A program made the translations under genes and the position numbers. A model generated the notes under the pieces. That model had not been told where the DNA came from. It worked only from the letters and a program-made list of their open reading frames with translations, and searched no databases. A DNA stretch of 56,602 nt, taken from contig CACJEE010000006.1 of the NCBI GenBank assembly GCA_902592345.1, forward strand, positions 1 to 56,602, written 5' to 3'. Positions 30,304 to 40,179 of this stretch are shown piece by piece (position 1 is the first letter of the stretch; every line of letters starts with the position of its first letter). This DNA is from an uncultured Alphaproteobacteria bacterium. GTDB lineage: Bacteria > Pseudomonadota > Alphaproteobacteria > HIMB59 > GCA-002718135.

Positions 30304-31630
30304 TCAAAACCCTTTTATATATAATAAAAGAAGAAAACATTATGCCTGTTACAATAATTTGAGAAAAGACGACATCACTAAAGAAATGCCCTCCCGCAAT
30401 AATTCTAACAAAACCAAGGCTTGTGCCAAACAAAATAGACAAATAAATAAAAATATTTTTTTTTGTTATAAAATAAAAAACTATTAAGGCAAAGCCAACA
30501 GACGCATCACCAGAAACAAAAGAGCAATTTGAAATACATGAATCGCCGAGCTTATACCAAGGAGTAAAAACATCATTACCACCAAATTCTAAAATATCGT
30601 TAGGCCTTGTTCTGCCCCACATATTTTTCAACAAGACATTAACAAACACAATCAAAGTTGCTACTCCCGCTATCCAAACAAAAATTATTTCCTTTGGGTG
30701 AAACTTATATCCAAAATAAATTTTATGAATAGGAATAAAGCTCCCAATTATTGGCAAAACAAAAATATAAAGCACTAAAAAAGGAAGTAAAATGTCTCTA
30801 AAAATTACAGATAAAATATGCTGGCTTTGAAGAAAAAACTGAGTATCCCCGTAATAAAAAAGACTGCTTAGAAAAACATCAAAAACATAACCAACAGTAA
30901 CAAACACACCTATCACTAAAAAAACAACATTAGATTTTAATAACAATGAAGTTTTTTTTATTTTAAAATTTTGAACAGACATTTTTGGGTAGCGCTTTTC
31001 AAGAAACACTAAAAAAACCCTATATAAAATTATAGCAACAAGTCCTCCCGCAACTATATCTGTTGTAAAATGAGCACCCACAACAACCCTGCTAAGCGCA
31101 ACAACAAAACCTAACAACAAAAAAAACATCCTTAACCCTGGAATTAACAAGCTTAATATTATTGCTATTGCAAAGATTGTTGAAGAATGTCCAGAGGGAA
31201 AAGAGTGAAAAGAGGCATCAGTAGAAAAAAAACTAAAACTAGTACCAGTATCAAAATCAACATAGTTTGGTCTTGGTCTTCCAATAATATGTTTTAAGAG
31301 TTGGGTTACCAAACCTACTAAAATTAAATAAAAAAAACTGAAAATACTAAAATTTTTTAAATACAGCCATTTTTTATTTGATATCAATTTTATTTTTTCA
31401 CCTAAAAAAGATAACAAAAAAACAGATATAATAATTATAAAATACCACAAGGAGTCACCTAATTGTGTTATTCTAATAAAAAATTTTTTTAGATAAAGTG
31501 TTTCAAAGTTATAATTTAGATTAAAAAAATAATTGTAAAGAACAACATCAAGTTTGTAGGATAAAAAAATATTTACCACTAAAAAAATTAGTATGGCTAT
31601 CTCAACTTGTATTTTTTTAATCACAATCAA
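30296..31630 (-). CDS. membrane phosphatase with two tandem PAP2 domains
   Basis: Domain 1: KHIIGRPRP / PSGHSS / SRVVVGAHFTTD; domain 2: KNMWGRTRP / SGDAS / VRIIAGGHFFSD. Confidence 0.85.
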   Translation of the reverse strand: MIVIKKIQVEIAILIFLVVNIFLSYKLDVVLYNYFFNLNYNFETLYLKKFFIRITQLGDSLWYFIIIISVFLLSFLGEKIKLISNKKWLYLKNFSIFSFFYLILVGLVTQLLKHIIGRPRPNYVDFDTGTSFSFFSTDASFHSFPSGHSSTIFAIAIILSLLIPGLRMFFLLLGFVVALSRVVVGAHFTTDIVAGGLVAIILYRVFLVFLEKRYPKMSVQNFKIKKTSLLLKSNVVFLVIGVFVTVGYVFDVFLSSLFYYGDTQFFLQSQHILSVIFRDILLPFLVLYIFVLPIIGSFIPIHKIYFGYKFHPKEIIFVWIAGVATLIVFVNVLLKNMWGRTRPNDILEFGGNDVFTPWYKLGDSCISNCSFVSGDASVGFALIVFYFITKKNIFIYLSILFGTSLGFVRIIAGGHFFSDVVFSQIIVTGIMFSSFIIYKRVLNE

Positions 31631-31662
31631 TCGTTAGGTAAGGTTGAGATTAAAATCAATAT

Positions 31663-32976
31663 TTATAGTATAAATTTAGACAGATCCTGACTTTTTATTA
31701 AATCAACAAGGTTGGTTTCAACAAATTTTTTATCTATAATAATGGCTGTTGGGCCAATATCAGAGGCATTAAAACTAACCTCCTCTAGAAGCTTTTCCAT
31801 TATAGTGTGCAGTCTTCTTGCTCCAATATTTTCAACATTTTGGTTTATTTCAGTGGCCAAGGATGCAATTGATTCAATGCCACCTTCATCAAATTCTAAG
31901 CTGACTTTTTCTGTTCCAAGAAGTCCAACATATTGTTTAATAAGGCTGTTTTGTGTTTCTGTTAATATAAGCTTAAAATCATCTTTGGACAAACTTTCTA
32001 ACTCAACACGAATTGGCAATCTACCCTGTAACTCAGGTAACATATCTGAGGGTTTTGAAAGATGAAATGCACCAGAAGCAATAAATAAAACATAATCAGT
32101 TTTGACTACCCCGTGTTTTGTTGACACCGCAGTTCCCTCAATTAGAGGAAGCAAATCCCTTTGAACACCCTCTCTTGACACATCTGCACCAGCTCTTTCA
32201 CTTCTTGATGTAATTTTATCTATTTCGTCAATAAAAACTATTCCGTTTTGCTCAACATCTTCAAGGGCTCTTGTTGTAATTTTATCTTGGTCTAACAACT
32301 TGTCTATTTCTTCTTCCAACAAATATGTATGTGAATCCTTAACTGTCATCTTTTTCATTTTTTTTTGCTTACCAAAATTTTTACCAAAGACATCACCTAA
32401 ATTTATCATCCCCATTTGAGAGCCTGGCATGCCGGGAATATCCATGGTTGGGAGACCCATTGATGGGTTAGCAGATACTGGAATTTCAACTTCTTTTTCA
32501 TTTAGTTCGCCCGTTCTAAGTTTTTGTCTAAAACTTTCCCTTGTAGATTCACTTGATGTTTTTGAAACCAAAATATCTAAGATTTTTTCTTCTGCATTTT
32601 TTTCTGCCTTTGCCTTAACCTCTTGGCCCATCTTTTCTTTGGTTTTGTTAATACTTATTTCTACAAGATCCCTTATAATTTGCTCAACATCTCTTCCAAC
32701 ATATCCAACTTCAGTAAATTTGGTGGCCTCAACTTTAACAAAAGGAGCATCTGCTAACTTTGCTAAACGACGTGATATTTCGGTTTTGCCACAACCTGTT
32801 GGGCCCACCATAAGGATGTTTTTAGGAACTATTTCATCTCTTAGAGTTTTGTCTAGTTGTTTTCTTCTCCACCTATTTCGAAGGGCTACAGCAACCGCCC
32901 TTTTTGCATTTTTTTGACCTATAATAAATTTATCTAACTCTGAAACTGTTTCTCTAGGACTGAAGCTCGACTCCAT
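31663..32976 (-). CDS. hslU: HslU ATPase subunit
   Basis: [76 protein letters not shown]. Confidence 0.98.
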   Translation of the reverse strand: MESSFSPRETVSELDKFIIGQKNAKRAVAVALRNRWRRKQLDKTLRDEIVPKNILMVGPTGCGKTEISRRLAKLADAPFVKVEATKFTEVGYVGRDVEQIIRDLVEISINKTKEKMGQEVKAKAEKNAEEKILDILVSKTSSESTRESFRQKLRTGELNEKEVEIPVSANPSMGLPTMDIPGMPGSQMGMINLGDVFGKNFGKQKKMKKMTVKDSHTYLLEEEIDKLLDQDKITTRALEDVEQNGIVFIDEIDKITSRSERAGADVSREGVQRDLLPLIEGTAVSTKHGVVKTDYVLFIASGAFHLSKPSDMLPELQGRLPIRVELESLSKDDFKLILTETQNSLIKQYVGLLGTEKVSLEFDEGGIESIASLATEINQNVENIGARRLHTIMEKLLEEVSFNASDIGPTAIIIDKKFVETNLVDLIKSQDLSKFIL

Positions 32977-33521
32977 TATAATTCTATTGTCTCCGATATA
33001 ATATTATGATTTGTATAAATACAAATATCAGCAGCTATATTTAGAGATTCAATTGCTATCTCTTTTGCATTCAAATTGGTATTTTTAATAAGCGCTTTAG
33101 CAGCACTGTTGGCGTACGGACCCCCAGATCCAATTGCTAATATTCCGTCATCTGATTCAATAACATCTCCCGTTCCAGATAGTAGCAAACTTATATCTTT
33201 GTCCGCGACAATCATCATTGCCTCAAGCCTTCTTAAGTATCTATCGGTTCTCCAGTCTTTGGCCAATTCAACACAAGCTCTTTTGAGTTGATTTTTATAC
33301 TGATCCAGCTTGGACTCTAACCTTTCAAATAATGCAAACGCATCTGCTGTTGAGCCAGCAAAACCAGAAATAACTGAGTTGTCCTGACCTAGTCTTCTTA
33401 TTTTTTTTACATTAGCTTTCATAACAGTGTTACCAAAACTAGCCTGTCCATCGCCCGCAACAACTACCAGGTTGTCTTTTCGTATGCCAATTATTGTTGT
33501 AGATTTAATAACTTCTTTCAT
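32976..33521 (-). CDS. hslV: HslV protease subunit
   Basis: [38 protein letters not shown]. Confidence 0.98.
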   Translation of the reverse strand: MKEVIKSTTIIGIRKDNLVVVAGDGQASFGNTVMKANVKKIRRLGQDNSVISGFAGSTADAFALFERLESKLDQYKNQLKRACVELAKDWRTDRYLRRLEAMMIVADKDISLLLSGTGDVIESDDGILAIGSGGPYANSAAKALIKNTNLNAKEIAIESLNIAADICIYTNHNIISETIEL

Positions 33522-33534
33522 TTCTAAGAATAAA

Positions 33535-33560
33535 ATGGCTATTTAATTCTTTTAATCAAG
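33535..33560 (-). promoter_or_regulatory. RpoH (sigma32)-like promoter of hslVU
   Basis: Reverse strand CTTG-N18-CCATTTTAT immediately upstream of hslV. Confidence 0.6.
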
Positions 33561-33606
33561 TGATTTGCCTAGAATATTTATTATTTCACTGATATTAGGC
33601 GATTTT

Positions 33607-34194
33607 ATGAGAACTTCATCTGTCGAAAGAAACACAAAAGAAACTAAAATATTTTGTAAAACAAACGTTGACGGCACTGGTGAATCAAAAATTTCTACAG
33701 GAATAGGTTTTTTTGACCACATGCTTGAAATTTTTTCTCATCACAGCTTGATAGATGTTGAGCTTAGTGTAGATGGCGACACACATGTTGATTTTCATCA
33801 CACAGTTGAAGATTCAGCTTACGCTTTGTCAGAAGCGATCAACAAATCTATTGGAAACAAAACAGGAATAAGTAGATATGGTTTTTTTTATATCACTATG
33901 GACGAAAGTTTGTCCCGAACAGTTATTGATTTTTCTGGAAGACCTGAACTTGTTTGGAAGGTTGAGCTTGGTTTAGAAAAAATAGGGGAAATGGACACAG
34001 AGCTTTTTAAAGAGTTTTTTAAAGCATTTGCTAATAATGCGAAATGTAATTTGCACATTGAAAATTTTTATGGAACAAACAACCACCACATAATCGAGTC
34101 ATGCTTTAAGTCTTTTGCAAGAAGCGTTAGATCTGCGCTTACAATTGACAAAAGAACAAAAAACATAATCCCATCTTCAAAAGGCATACTATAA
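33607..34194 (+). CDS. hisB: imidazoleglycerol-phosphate dehydratase
   Basis: STGIGFFDHMLEIFSHHSLID, VDFHHTVEDSAYALSEAI; ATG 33607. Confidence 0.97.
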   Translation: MRTSSVERNTKETKIFCKTNVDGTGESKISTGIGFFDHMLEIFSHHSLIDVELSVDGDTHVDFHHTVEDSAYALSEAINKSIGNKTGISRYGFFYITMDESLSRTVIDFSGRPELVWKVELGLEKIGEMDTELFKEFFKAFANNAKCNLHIENFYGTNNHHIIESCFKSFARSVRSALTIDKRTKNIIPSSKGIL

Positions 34195-34198
34195 TCTG

Positions 34199-34828
34199 AT
34201 GAAAAAAAAAATTACCATAGTCGACTATGGTTCTGGAAACCTATTATCTGCAAAGCAGTCTTTTGTTAAGGTTGTAAATTTAAAAAGCATTAATGCAGAG
34301 ATACAAATATCAAGTGATCCAAGAAGCCTAAGGGAATCCTCGCATGTAGTTTTGCCAGGGCAAGGAGCGTTTAAGACATGCATAGACGGGATACAAAAAA
34401 TTTCAGGCATGCAAGATCAACTTAATGAGTTTGTAACAATCAAAAAAAAACCTTTTTTTGGAATTTGTGTAGGAATGCAGTTACTTGCAGAAATTAGTGA
34501 AGAAAATGGAATACATCAAGGTTTTGGTTGGATTAAGGGTAGAATAAAAAAAATACCAAGTAAAAAAATTAAAATGCCCCACATGGGGTGGAACAAAATA
34601 AAGGTAGTTAACAGCCATCCCTTTATAAAGCCTGAAGAAACAGATTATTATTTTGTTCATAGCTATTATTTTGACTGTCTAAACAAACAAGATATTGTTG
34701 CGGAAACAGAATATGGAATAAATTTTGCTTCAATTGTAAACAAAGAAAATGTATATGGCTGTCAGTTTCACCCTGAAAAAAGCTCTACTCAAGGACTGAA
34801 CATTATAAAAGATTTTATAAATTTATGA
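34199..34828 (+). CDS. hisH: imidazole glycerol phosphate synthase subunit HisH
   Basis: VDYGSGNLLSAKQSF, PFFGICVGMQLL, YGCQFHPEKS. Confidence 0.97.
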   Translation: MKKKITIVDYGSGNLLSAKQSFVKVVNLKSINAEIQISSDPRSLRESSHVVLPGQGAFKTCIDGIQKISGMQDQLNEFVTIKKKPFFGICVGMQLLAEISEENGIHQGFGWIKGRIKKIPSKKIKMPHMGWNKIKVVNSHPFIKPEETDYYFVHSYYFDCLNKQDIVAETEYGINFASIVNKENVYGCQFHPEKSSTQGLNIIKDFINL

Positions 34829-35364
34829 CCGTTTTAGCAAAAGAAAAAAACAACATTAGCGTTAATGCTTTAGAAAAAATATCAAACACTGACCTTGCTG
34901 ACCTTTGTTATAATGCTGAGCAAGCAATTAAAGCAGGCGGAGGCTTTGGATGGATTACCGTTCCACCAAGAGACGTGTTAAAAAGATATTGGAATTCAAT
35001 ACTGCTTGTAAACACAAACACACTAATAGTAGGAAGGTTAAACGGCGATATTGCTGGATCAATGCAGCTTTCTTTTTACCCACCAAACAACGAAGCACAA
35101 AAAACAATTGCAAGGATAAAATCCCACTTTGTTGCGCCTTGGGCAAGAGGATATGGGCTTGCTAAAGCAATGATTGATTATGCAATTGTAAAATCTAAAG
35201 AAAACAACAAAATTAACATTCAGTTAGATATAAGAGAGACACAAACTGCAGCAATACAACTTTTTGAAAGTAAGGGTTTTGTTAGGTGGGGAGAAAACCC
35301 AACATATGCCTTTGTTAATGGAAACCCAATTAAGGGTTATTATTATTATAAAAATATACAGTGA
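34825..35364 (+). CDS. GNAT-family N-acetyltransferase
   Basis: VAPWARGYGLAKAMIDYAIVKSKE (acetyl-CoA motif A), ALQLFESKGFVRWG-like motif B. Confidence 0.83.
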   Translation: MTVLAKEKNNISVNALEKISNTDLADLCYNAEQAIKAGGGFGWITVPPRDVLKRYWNSILLVNTNTLIVGRLNGDIAGSMQLSFYPPNNEAQKTIARIKSHFVAPWARGYGLAKAMIDYAIVKSKENNKINIQLDIRETQTAAIQLFESKGFVRWGENPTYAFVNGNPIKGYYYYKNIQ

Positions 35365-36092
35365 AAGCTTTTCCAGCAATTGATTTAAAAGATAATAAAT
35401 GTGTTAGGTTAACAAAAGGCGTAGACAGCACCAGTCAAATTTTTAACCCAGACCCAGTAGAACAAGCCAAATACTTTGAAGACCAGGGTTGCACAAGGCT
35501 GCACTTGGTTGATCTCGACTCAGCCTTTGGAAGAGATAAGGTTAACACCAAAACAATTCAGCAAATAAGAAAGTCTATATCAATCCCTATACAACTTGGT
35601 GGGGGAATAAGAGATAATAAGATTGCAAAAAAATATTTTGAATTAGGTATAAATTTTTTAATTATAGGATCTTACGCAGTAAAAAATGTTGAAAAAGTAA
35701 CTCAGCTTTCTAAGTCTTTTCAAGACAGCATATATGTTGCGCTTGATATTTTGGACGAAAATATAATGATAAACGGATGGCAACAAAAAAGCTCTTTAAC
35801 ACCTGCCGCAGTTTTTCGGCACTATGATAAAACAAAAATAAGAGGGTATGTGCTTACTGACATAGAAAATGACGGCATGCTATCTGGATTAAATTTAAAT
35901 ATGATTTCTTTAAACCTATCTTTAACTATTAAAAAACTTATTGTCGGAGGAGGGCTAAAAGATATGCAGGACATTAAGGGGTTAAAAAAAATTCAAACAC
36001 CGCAATTAGAAGGGGTTATCGCAGGTAAGGCCTTTTATGTTGGTGATATTGATCTAAAGAAAGCAGATAAACTGCTTGGCGCAAATGCTTAA
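35361..36092 (+). CDS. hisA: phosphoribosylformimino-AICAR ribotide isomerase
   Basis: [41 protein letters not shown] start. Confidence 0.97.
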   Translation: MKAFPAIDLKDNKCVRLTKGVDSTSQIFNPDPVEQAKYFEDQGCTRLHLVDLDSAFGRDKVNTKTIQQIRKSISIPIQLGGGIRDNKIAKKYFELGINFLIIGSYAVKNVEKVTQLSKSFQDSIYVALDILDENIMINGWQQKSSLTPAAVFRHYDKTKIRGYVLTDIENDGMLSGLNLNMISLNLSLTIKKLIVGGGLKDMQDIKGLKKIQTPQLEGVIAGKAFYVGDIDLKKADKLLGANA

Positions 36093-36840
36093 AAAAAGAA
36101 TAATTCCTTGTCTAGATGTAAAAGATGGGCGCGTTGTTAAGGGAATTAACTTTATTGATCTTGTAGATGCGGGAGACCCAGTAGAGCAGGCAAAATTTTA
36201 TTCTGAAAATGGAGCAGATGAAATTTGTTTTTTAGACATTAGTGCTTCTCTTGAAGAAAGAGATACAATGCTTAGCGTGTTGAAAAAAACAGCTGAGGAA
36301 GTTTTTATTCCACTAACTGTTGGTGGAGGAATAAAATCTATTAACAATATAAAAGACTCTCTTATGGCTGGAGCAGATAAAGTATCAATTAACTCTGCTG
36401 CAATTAACAACCCTAACATAATTAAAGAAGCTTCTGACCACTTTGGTAGCCAGTGCATAGTAGTTGCTATTGATGTGAAAAAAATTGGTCCATCCTGGAT
36501 GGTTCACTCACACGGAGGAACAATAAACACTGAAATTGAAGCCTTAAGTTGGTTAGAAAAAACACAAAAATTAGGCGCAGGGGAGGTTTTGTTGACATCG
36601 ATGGATAGGGATGGAACAAAAAGTGGTTTTGATTTAGATCTTTTAAAAGAAGCTAATAAAATACTTCATATTCCTCTTATTGCAAGTGGCGGAGTTGGCA
36701 CAAAAGAGCATTTTTATGAGGGCGCTCAAATTGGTCAAGCTGACGCGTTGCTTGCAGCCTCTGTATTTCATTTTAATGAAATTAGTATATTGGAAGTAAA
36801 ACAATTTTTAAAAAAAAATAATATTGATGTGAGAATATAA
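36085..36840 (+). CDS. hisF: imidazole glycerol phosphate synthase subunit HisF
   Basis: [37 protein letters not shown]. Confidence 0.98.
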   Translation: MLKKRIIPCLDVKDGRVVKGINFIDLVDAGDPVEQAKFYSENGADEICFLDISASLEERDTMLSVLKKTAEEVFIPLTVGGGIKSINNIKDSLMAGADKVSINSAAINNPNIIKEASDHFGSQCIVVAIDVKKIGPSWMVHSHGGTINTEIEALSWLEKTQKLGAGEVLLTSMDRDGTKSGFDLDLLKEANKILHIPLIASGGVGTKEHFYEGAQIGQADALLAASVFHFNEISILEVKQFLKKNNIDVRI

Positions 36841-37128
36841 ATGCCAGATTCATTTTCAGACTTATACAAAACAATAGAGTCAAGGAAGACTTCTAAACTT
36901 AAAAATTCATATACTAAAAAACTCTTCAAAGAAGGCGAAAAAAAAATAGCTCAAAAATTTGGTGAAGAATCTTTTGAGCTAATAATTGATTTTTTAAAAG
37001 GATCTAAAAAAAGAACAATAGAGGAAGCGGTTGATGTAATTTACCATTTATTTGTTTTGCTTTCAGCAAAAAAAATTAAACTCAATGAATTGAATAAAGA
37101 AATTTCAAAAAGAAAAAATGTACGATAA
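36841..37128 (+). CDS. hisE: phosphoribosyl-ATP pyrophosphatase
   Basis: FSDLYKTIESRKTSKLKNSYTKKLFKEGEKKIAQKFGEESFELIIDFL. Confidence 0.93.
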   Translation: MPDSFSDLYKTIESRKTSKLKNSYTKKLFKEGEKKIAQKFGEESFELIIDFLKGSKKRTIEEAVDVIYHLFVLLSAKKIKLNELNKEISKRKNVR

Positions 37129-37471
37129 TAATAATATTTTTGCAAAAATAATTGATGGCAAAATACCATGTAAAAAAATTTATGAAGATAAAGATGTGTT
37201 ATTTTTTGAAGACATAAACCCTGTTTCAAAAATTCATATTCTTGGAATACCTAAAGTAAAGTGCGTTGATTTTTCGGATTTTATTTCAGGCTACCATAAG
37301 GATGTTGTTGCAAATTTTTTTCAAAAAGCTGATGAAGTTATTGAAAAACTAGGCATTAAAGAGAATGGTTACAGAATTATTTCTAATTCAGGCGTTGATG
37401 GCGGCCAAGAAGTTCCACATTTTCATATCCATATATTGGGCGGTGAAAAAATTGGCGCTAAAATAAGATAG
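37118..37471 (+). CDS. HIT-family (HinT-like) protein
   Basis: IFAKIIDGKIPCKKIYEDKDVLFFEDINPVSKIHILGIPK, VPHFHIHILGG. Confidence 0.95.
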   Translation: MYDNNNIFAKIIDGKIPCKKIYEDKDVLFFEDINPVSKIHILGIPKVKCVDFSDFISGYHKDVVANFFQKADEVIEKLGIKENGYRIISNSGVDGGQEVPHFHIHILGGEKIGAKIR

Positions 37472-38056
37472 TTATTTTTCTACAATTATAACGTAATTAA
37501 CAATTTCTTTTACACCTTTAACAGTTTTAACAGCATCAATTAGGGCTTCTAACTGTTCTGGCTTAGATGTAATTCCTGCAATATAAACTTTTCCTTGAAT
37601 CGTTTCAAAATTATAACCAACCACTCTTAAGCCAACCGCTTTTGCAGCAAGACCTTTTGCCTGAGTATTAATCCACAAATCATTAGCATATTCTTTTAAA
37701 CTTTCTCTGTTCCCGACCTGTATTTCATTTATTACCTCTTGAACACCATCAACCTCCCAAACTCTTCTAACAGCATCTATTCTTATTTCTTGATTGTCTA
37801 CTAGTCCGGTTAGCAAAACTCTGCCCTCAAGCACTGTTGTGCTTATATTTACAAATAAATTATCTTCAGAGCTGATAAATTTTGCTGCAATATTAACTTT
37901 AATTGTTGCATCATCAACTACAGATCCCATACTGCGCTCACCTTCTGCAATTACCATGGCGCTCCCACTCCCGGTTGCCAAGATGTTAGCCGGGCTGCAA
38001 GCATGAAGAAACAAAAGAAAAGAAAAATATAATACTAAATTACTTATTTTTTTCAT
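37472..38056 (-). CDS. BON-domain lipoprotein
   Basis: Lipobox LHACS; two BON-like segments (GRVLLTGLVDNQEIRIDAVRRVWEVDGVQEVINEI and GKVYIAGITSKPEQLEALIDAVKTVKGVKEIVNYV). Confidence 0.88.
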   Translation of the reverse strand: MKKISNLVLYFSFLLFLHACSPANILATGSGSAMVIAEGERSMGSVVDDATIKVNIAAKFISSEDNLFVNISTTVLEGRVLLTGLVDNQEIRIDAVRRVWEVDGVQEVINEIQVGNRESLKEYANDLWINTQAKGLAAKAVGLRVVGYNFETIQGKVYIAGITSKPEQLEALIDAVKTVKGVKEIVNYVIIVEK

Positions 38057-38900
38057 TTTTAATATCTAGCGCTTTTTTATATATTTGTTTTTTTTCAATA
38101 TAACTAATTTTATGCACTATTTCTACGCTTTCAGTCAAAGAAAATTTATTTAAAAGCCTCTTAATTATATTTTCAATCTCCGGGCCAATATAATTTTTTT
38201 CAATATTTTCAATATTTTTCTCGGCTCCTATAATAACAACAAACTCTCCCAATGAATACTTCTTGCCAGTACAAATTTTTGCTAGAATATTTTCAGGTAA
38301 TCCATAAAATGTTTTTTCATTCAACTTAGTAATTTCTTTACATAAAGCAATATTTCTATTTGGTAGTATTTCGGTTAATATTTCCAATAGTTGTATAATT
38401 TTATGACTTGAAACGAACAAAATTACAGTTCTTTGCTCTAAAGAAATAGATTTTAAAAAGTTTAACATTTTCTTTTTATTTTTTGGAGCAAAACCAACAA
38501 AAGCAAACTCATTAACTGGCAGTCCTGATAATTGAAGCGCAGAAATAACAGATGATGCCCCTGGGATTGTTGTCATAAAAATATTTTCTTTGATACAATG
38601 CTGCACAAGCTTATATCCTGGGTCAGATATCAAGGGTGAACCAGCATCTGAGATTAAGGCGACTGGTTTTGTTTTTATTTTTTCTATGTAATTTCTAACA
38701 ATTTTTTCTTCATTATGATCGTGTAATGCTACTAACTTCTTTTTAATGCCAAATTTTGACATTATTTTTCTCGAATGATTTGGGTTTTCACAAATAATAA
38801 AATCTACATTTTGAAGAGTCTCTATTGCTCTATTGCTTATGTCTCCCATATTTCCTATAGGGGTTGCCACAATGTATAAACCATTAACCATTCTTTCCAT
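38040..38900 (-). CDS. rsmI: 16S rRNA 2'-O-ribose methyltransferase RsmI
   Basis: GLYIVATPIGNMGDISNRAIETLQNVDFIICE, ALISDAGSPLISDPGYKLV, TIPGASSVISALQLSGLP. Confidence 0.97.
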   Translation of the reverse strand: MERMVNGLYIVATPIGNMGDISNRAIETLQNVDFIICENPNHSRKIMSKFGIKKKLVALHDHNEEKIVRNYIEKIKTKPVALISDAGSPLISDPGYKLVQHCIKENIFMTTIPGASSVISALQLSGLPVNEFAFVGFAPKNKKKMLNFLKSISLEQRTVILFVSSHKIIQLLEILTEILPNRNIALCKEITKLNEKTFYGLPENILAKICTGKKYSLGEFVVIIGAEKNIENIEKNYIGPEIENIIKRLLNKFSLTESVEIVHKISYIEKKQIYKKALDIKNEKNK

Positions 38901-40179
38901 CTTGTTTCTTATTATATTTTTATTTTCTTGTGCTCCAGCAAATTATATTTCAAAGCAAGGCGACTCCAAAGAAGTCATTATTGAAAAACCAATAATTAAT
39001 AATAAAAAAATAACAAAAAAAGAAAAAAATGAATTAAACTCAAAAAAATCCCTAAAAGTTGATGACTATAAATATAAAAATCTCAAAATAGCATTGTCAA
39101 AAAACATTACAGTTTTGATATCAAAAAAGGATGATCCTAAGATTGTTGATCAATTTTTAAATATTATTGAACTAGCAACATATAAAAAAAAAATAAAAAA
39201 TGTTTCATTTAATATTCATGTTTATGAAAACAACGACAGCCTCAATAAATACCTTGAGAAAAATATTGAGCCTGGCAAAATATATTTTGGCCCCATTAGT
39301 GCCGATGACTCATTAGGATTAAATACATATTGTGATAATGGTATTTTGTTCTTTTCCTTTTCTTCTAACAAATCTTTAGCTGATAATTGTGTTTTTCTAT
39401 TAAATTTTTTTCCTTATAATGAAATTGAAACCATCTTTGATTATTTGCCAGAAAATTCAAAGGTTGCAATTGTTTATCCTGAAAATTCATATGGATATAA
39501 AATTAACCAAATTGTTGACAGTGTTTCTGAAAGAAGCAAATCTATCATAATTAACAGAGCCTCTTATAAAGAAAATTTAGAAAATGTTAGAAGCGCTATA
39601 AAAGAACTTGGTAAATATGAGTTAAGAAAGTTTGAGCTTAATAGACAAAAAAAATTACTCTCACTTAACAAAGACGAAAACTCAAAACAAAGATTAAAAA
39701 AGCTTGAGCGATTTACGACAACAAATGACTATGACTTTACTCATGTTTTAATAGCTGATTACGGTGTTAGACTTTTGCAAGTGGCCCCACTCTTAGCCTA
39801 CTATGATATTGATCCTAATATAGTTGGGTTTATTGGAACTGGGGCATGGGACGACGCAATTTTTTTTAATGAACCAACTCTTCAGAATGCAATCTTTCCT
39901 GGAGTTGAGTATAAAAAAAGACAAAAACTTATTGATGAATATGCCGATACTTATGACGAGGGTTTAATGAGAGTTTCAACATTACCATATGATTTAATAG
40001 GTCTATTAACTTATTTAATAAATAATAATTACAACCTAAAAGAATTCTACGAGCTTGTAGATAGTAAAAACTTTATATTTGATGGTGTGGACGGAAATTT
40101 TTATTTTAACAACAATCTTATTGAAAGAGAATTAAAAATTCTTCAAATTAATAACGGAGAAGCTCTTCAGATTAATTAA
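38872..40179 (+). CDS. LppC/LpoA-type penicillin-binding protein activator lipoprotein
   Basis: Lipobox LFSCAP from ATG 38872; periplasmic-binding fold (YFGPISADDS, VAIVYPENSYGYKI, IVGFIGTGAWDD). Confidence 0.8.
   Translation: MYKPLTILSILFLIIFLFSCAPANYISKQGDSKEVIIEKPIINNKKITKKEKNELNSKKSLKVDDYKYKNLKIALSKNITVLISKKDDPKIVDQFLNIIELATYKKKIKNVSFNIHVYENNDSLNKYLEKNIEPGKIYFGPISADDSLGLNTYCDNGILFFSFSSNKSLADNCVFLLNFFPYNEIETIFDYLPENSKVAIVYPENSYGYKINQIVDSVSERSKSIIINRASYKENLENVRSAIKELGKYELRKFELNRQKKLLSLNKDENSKQRLKKLERFTTTNDYDFTHVLIADYGVRLLQVAPLLAYYDIDPNIVGFIGTGAWDDAIFFNEPTLQNAIFPGVEYKKRQKLIDEYADTYDEGLMRVSTLPYDLIGLLTYLINNNYNLKEFYELVDSKNFIFDGVDGNFYFNNNLIERELKILQINNGEALQIN

Noticed and set aside
32429-32917. 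162-aa + strand ORF
   Set aside because: Antisense to hslU; shadow ORF
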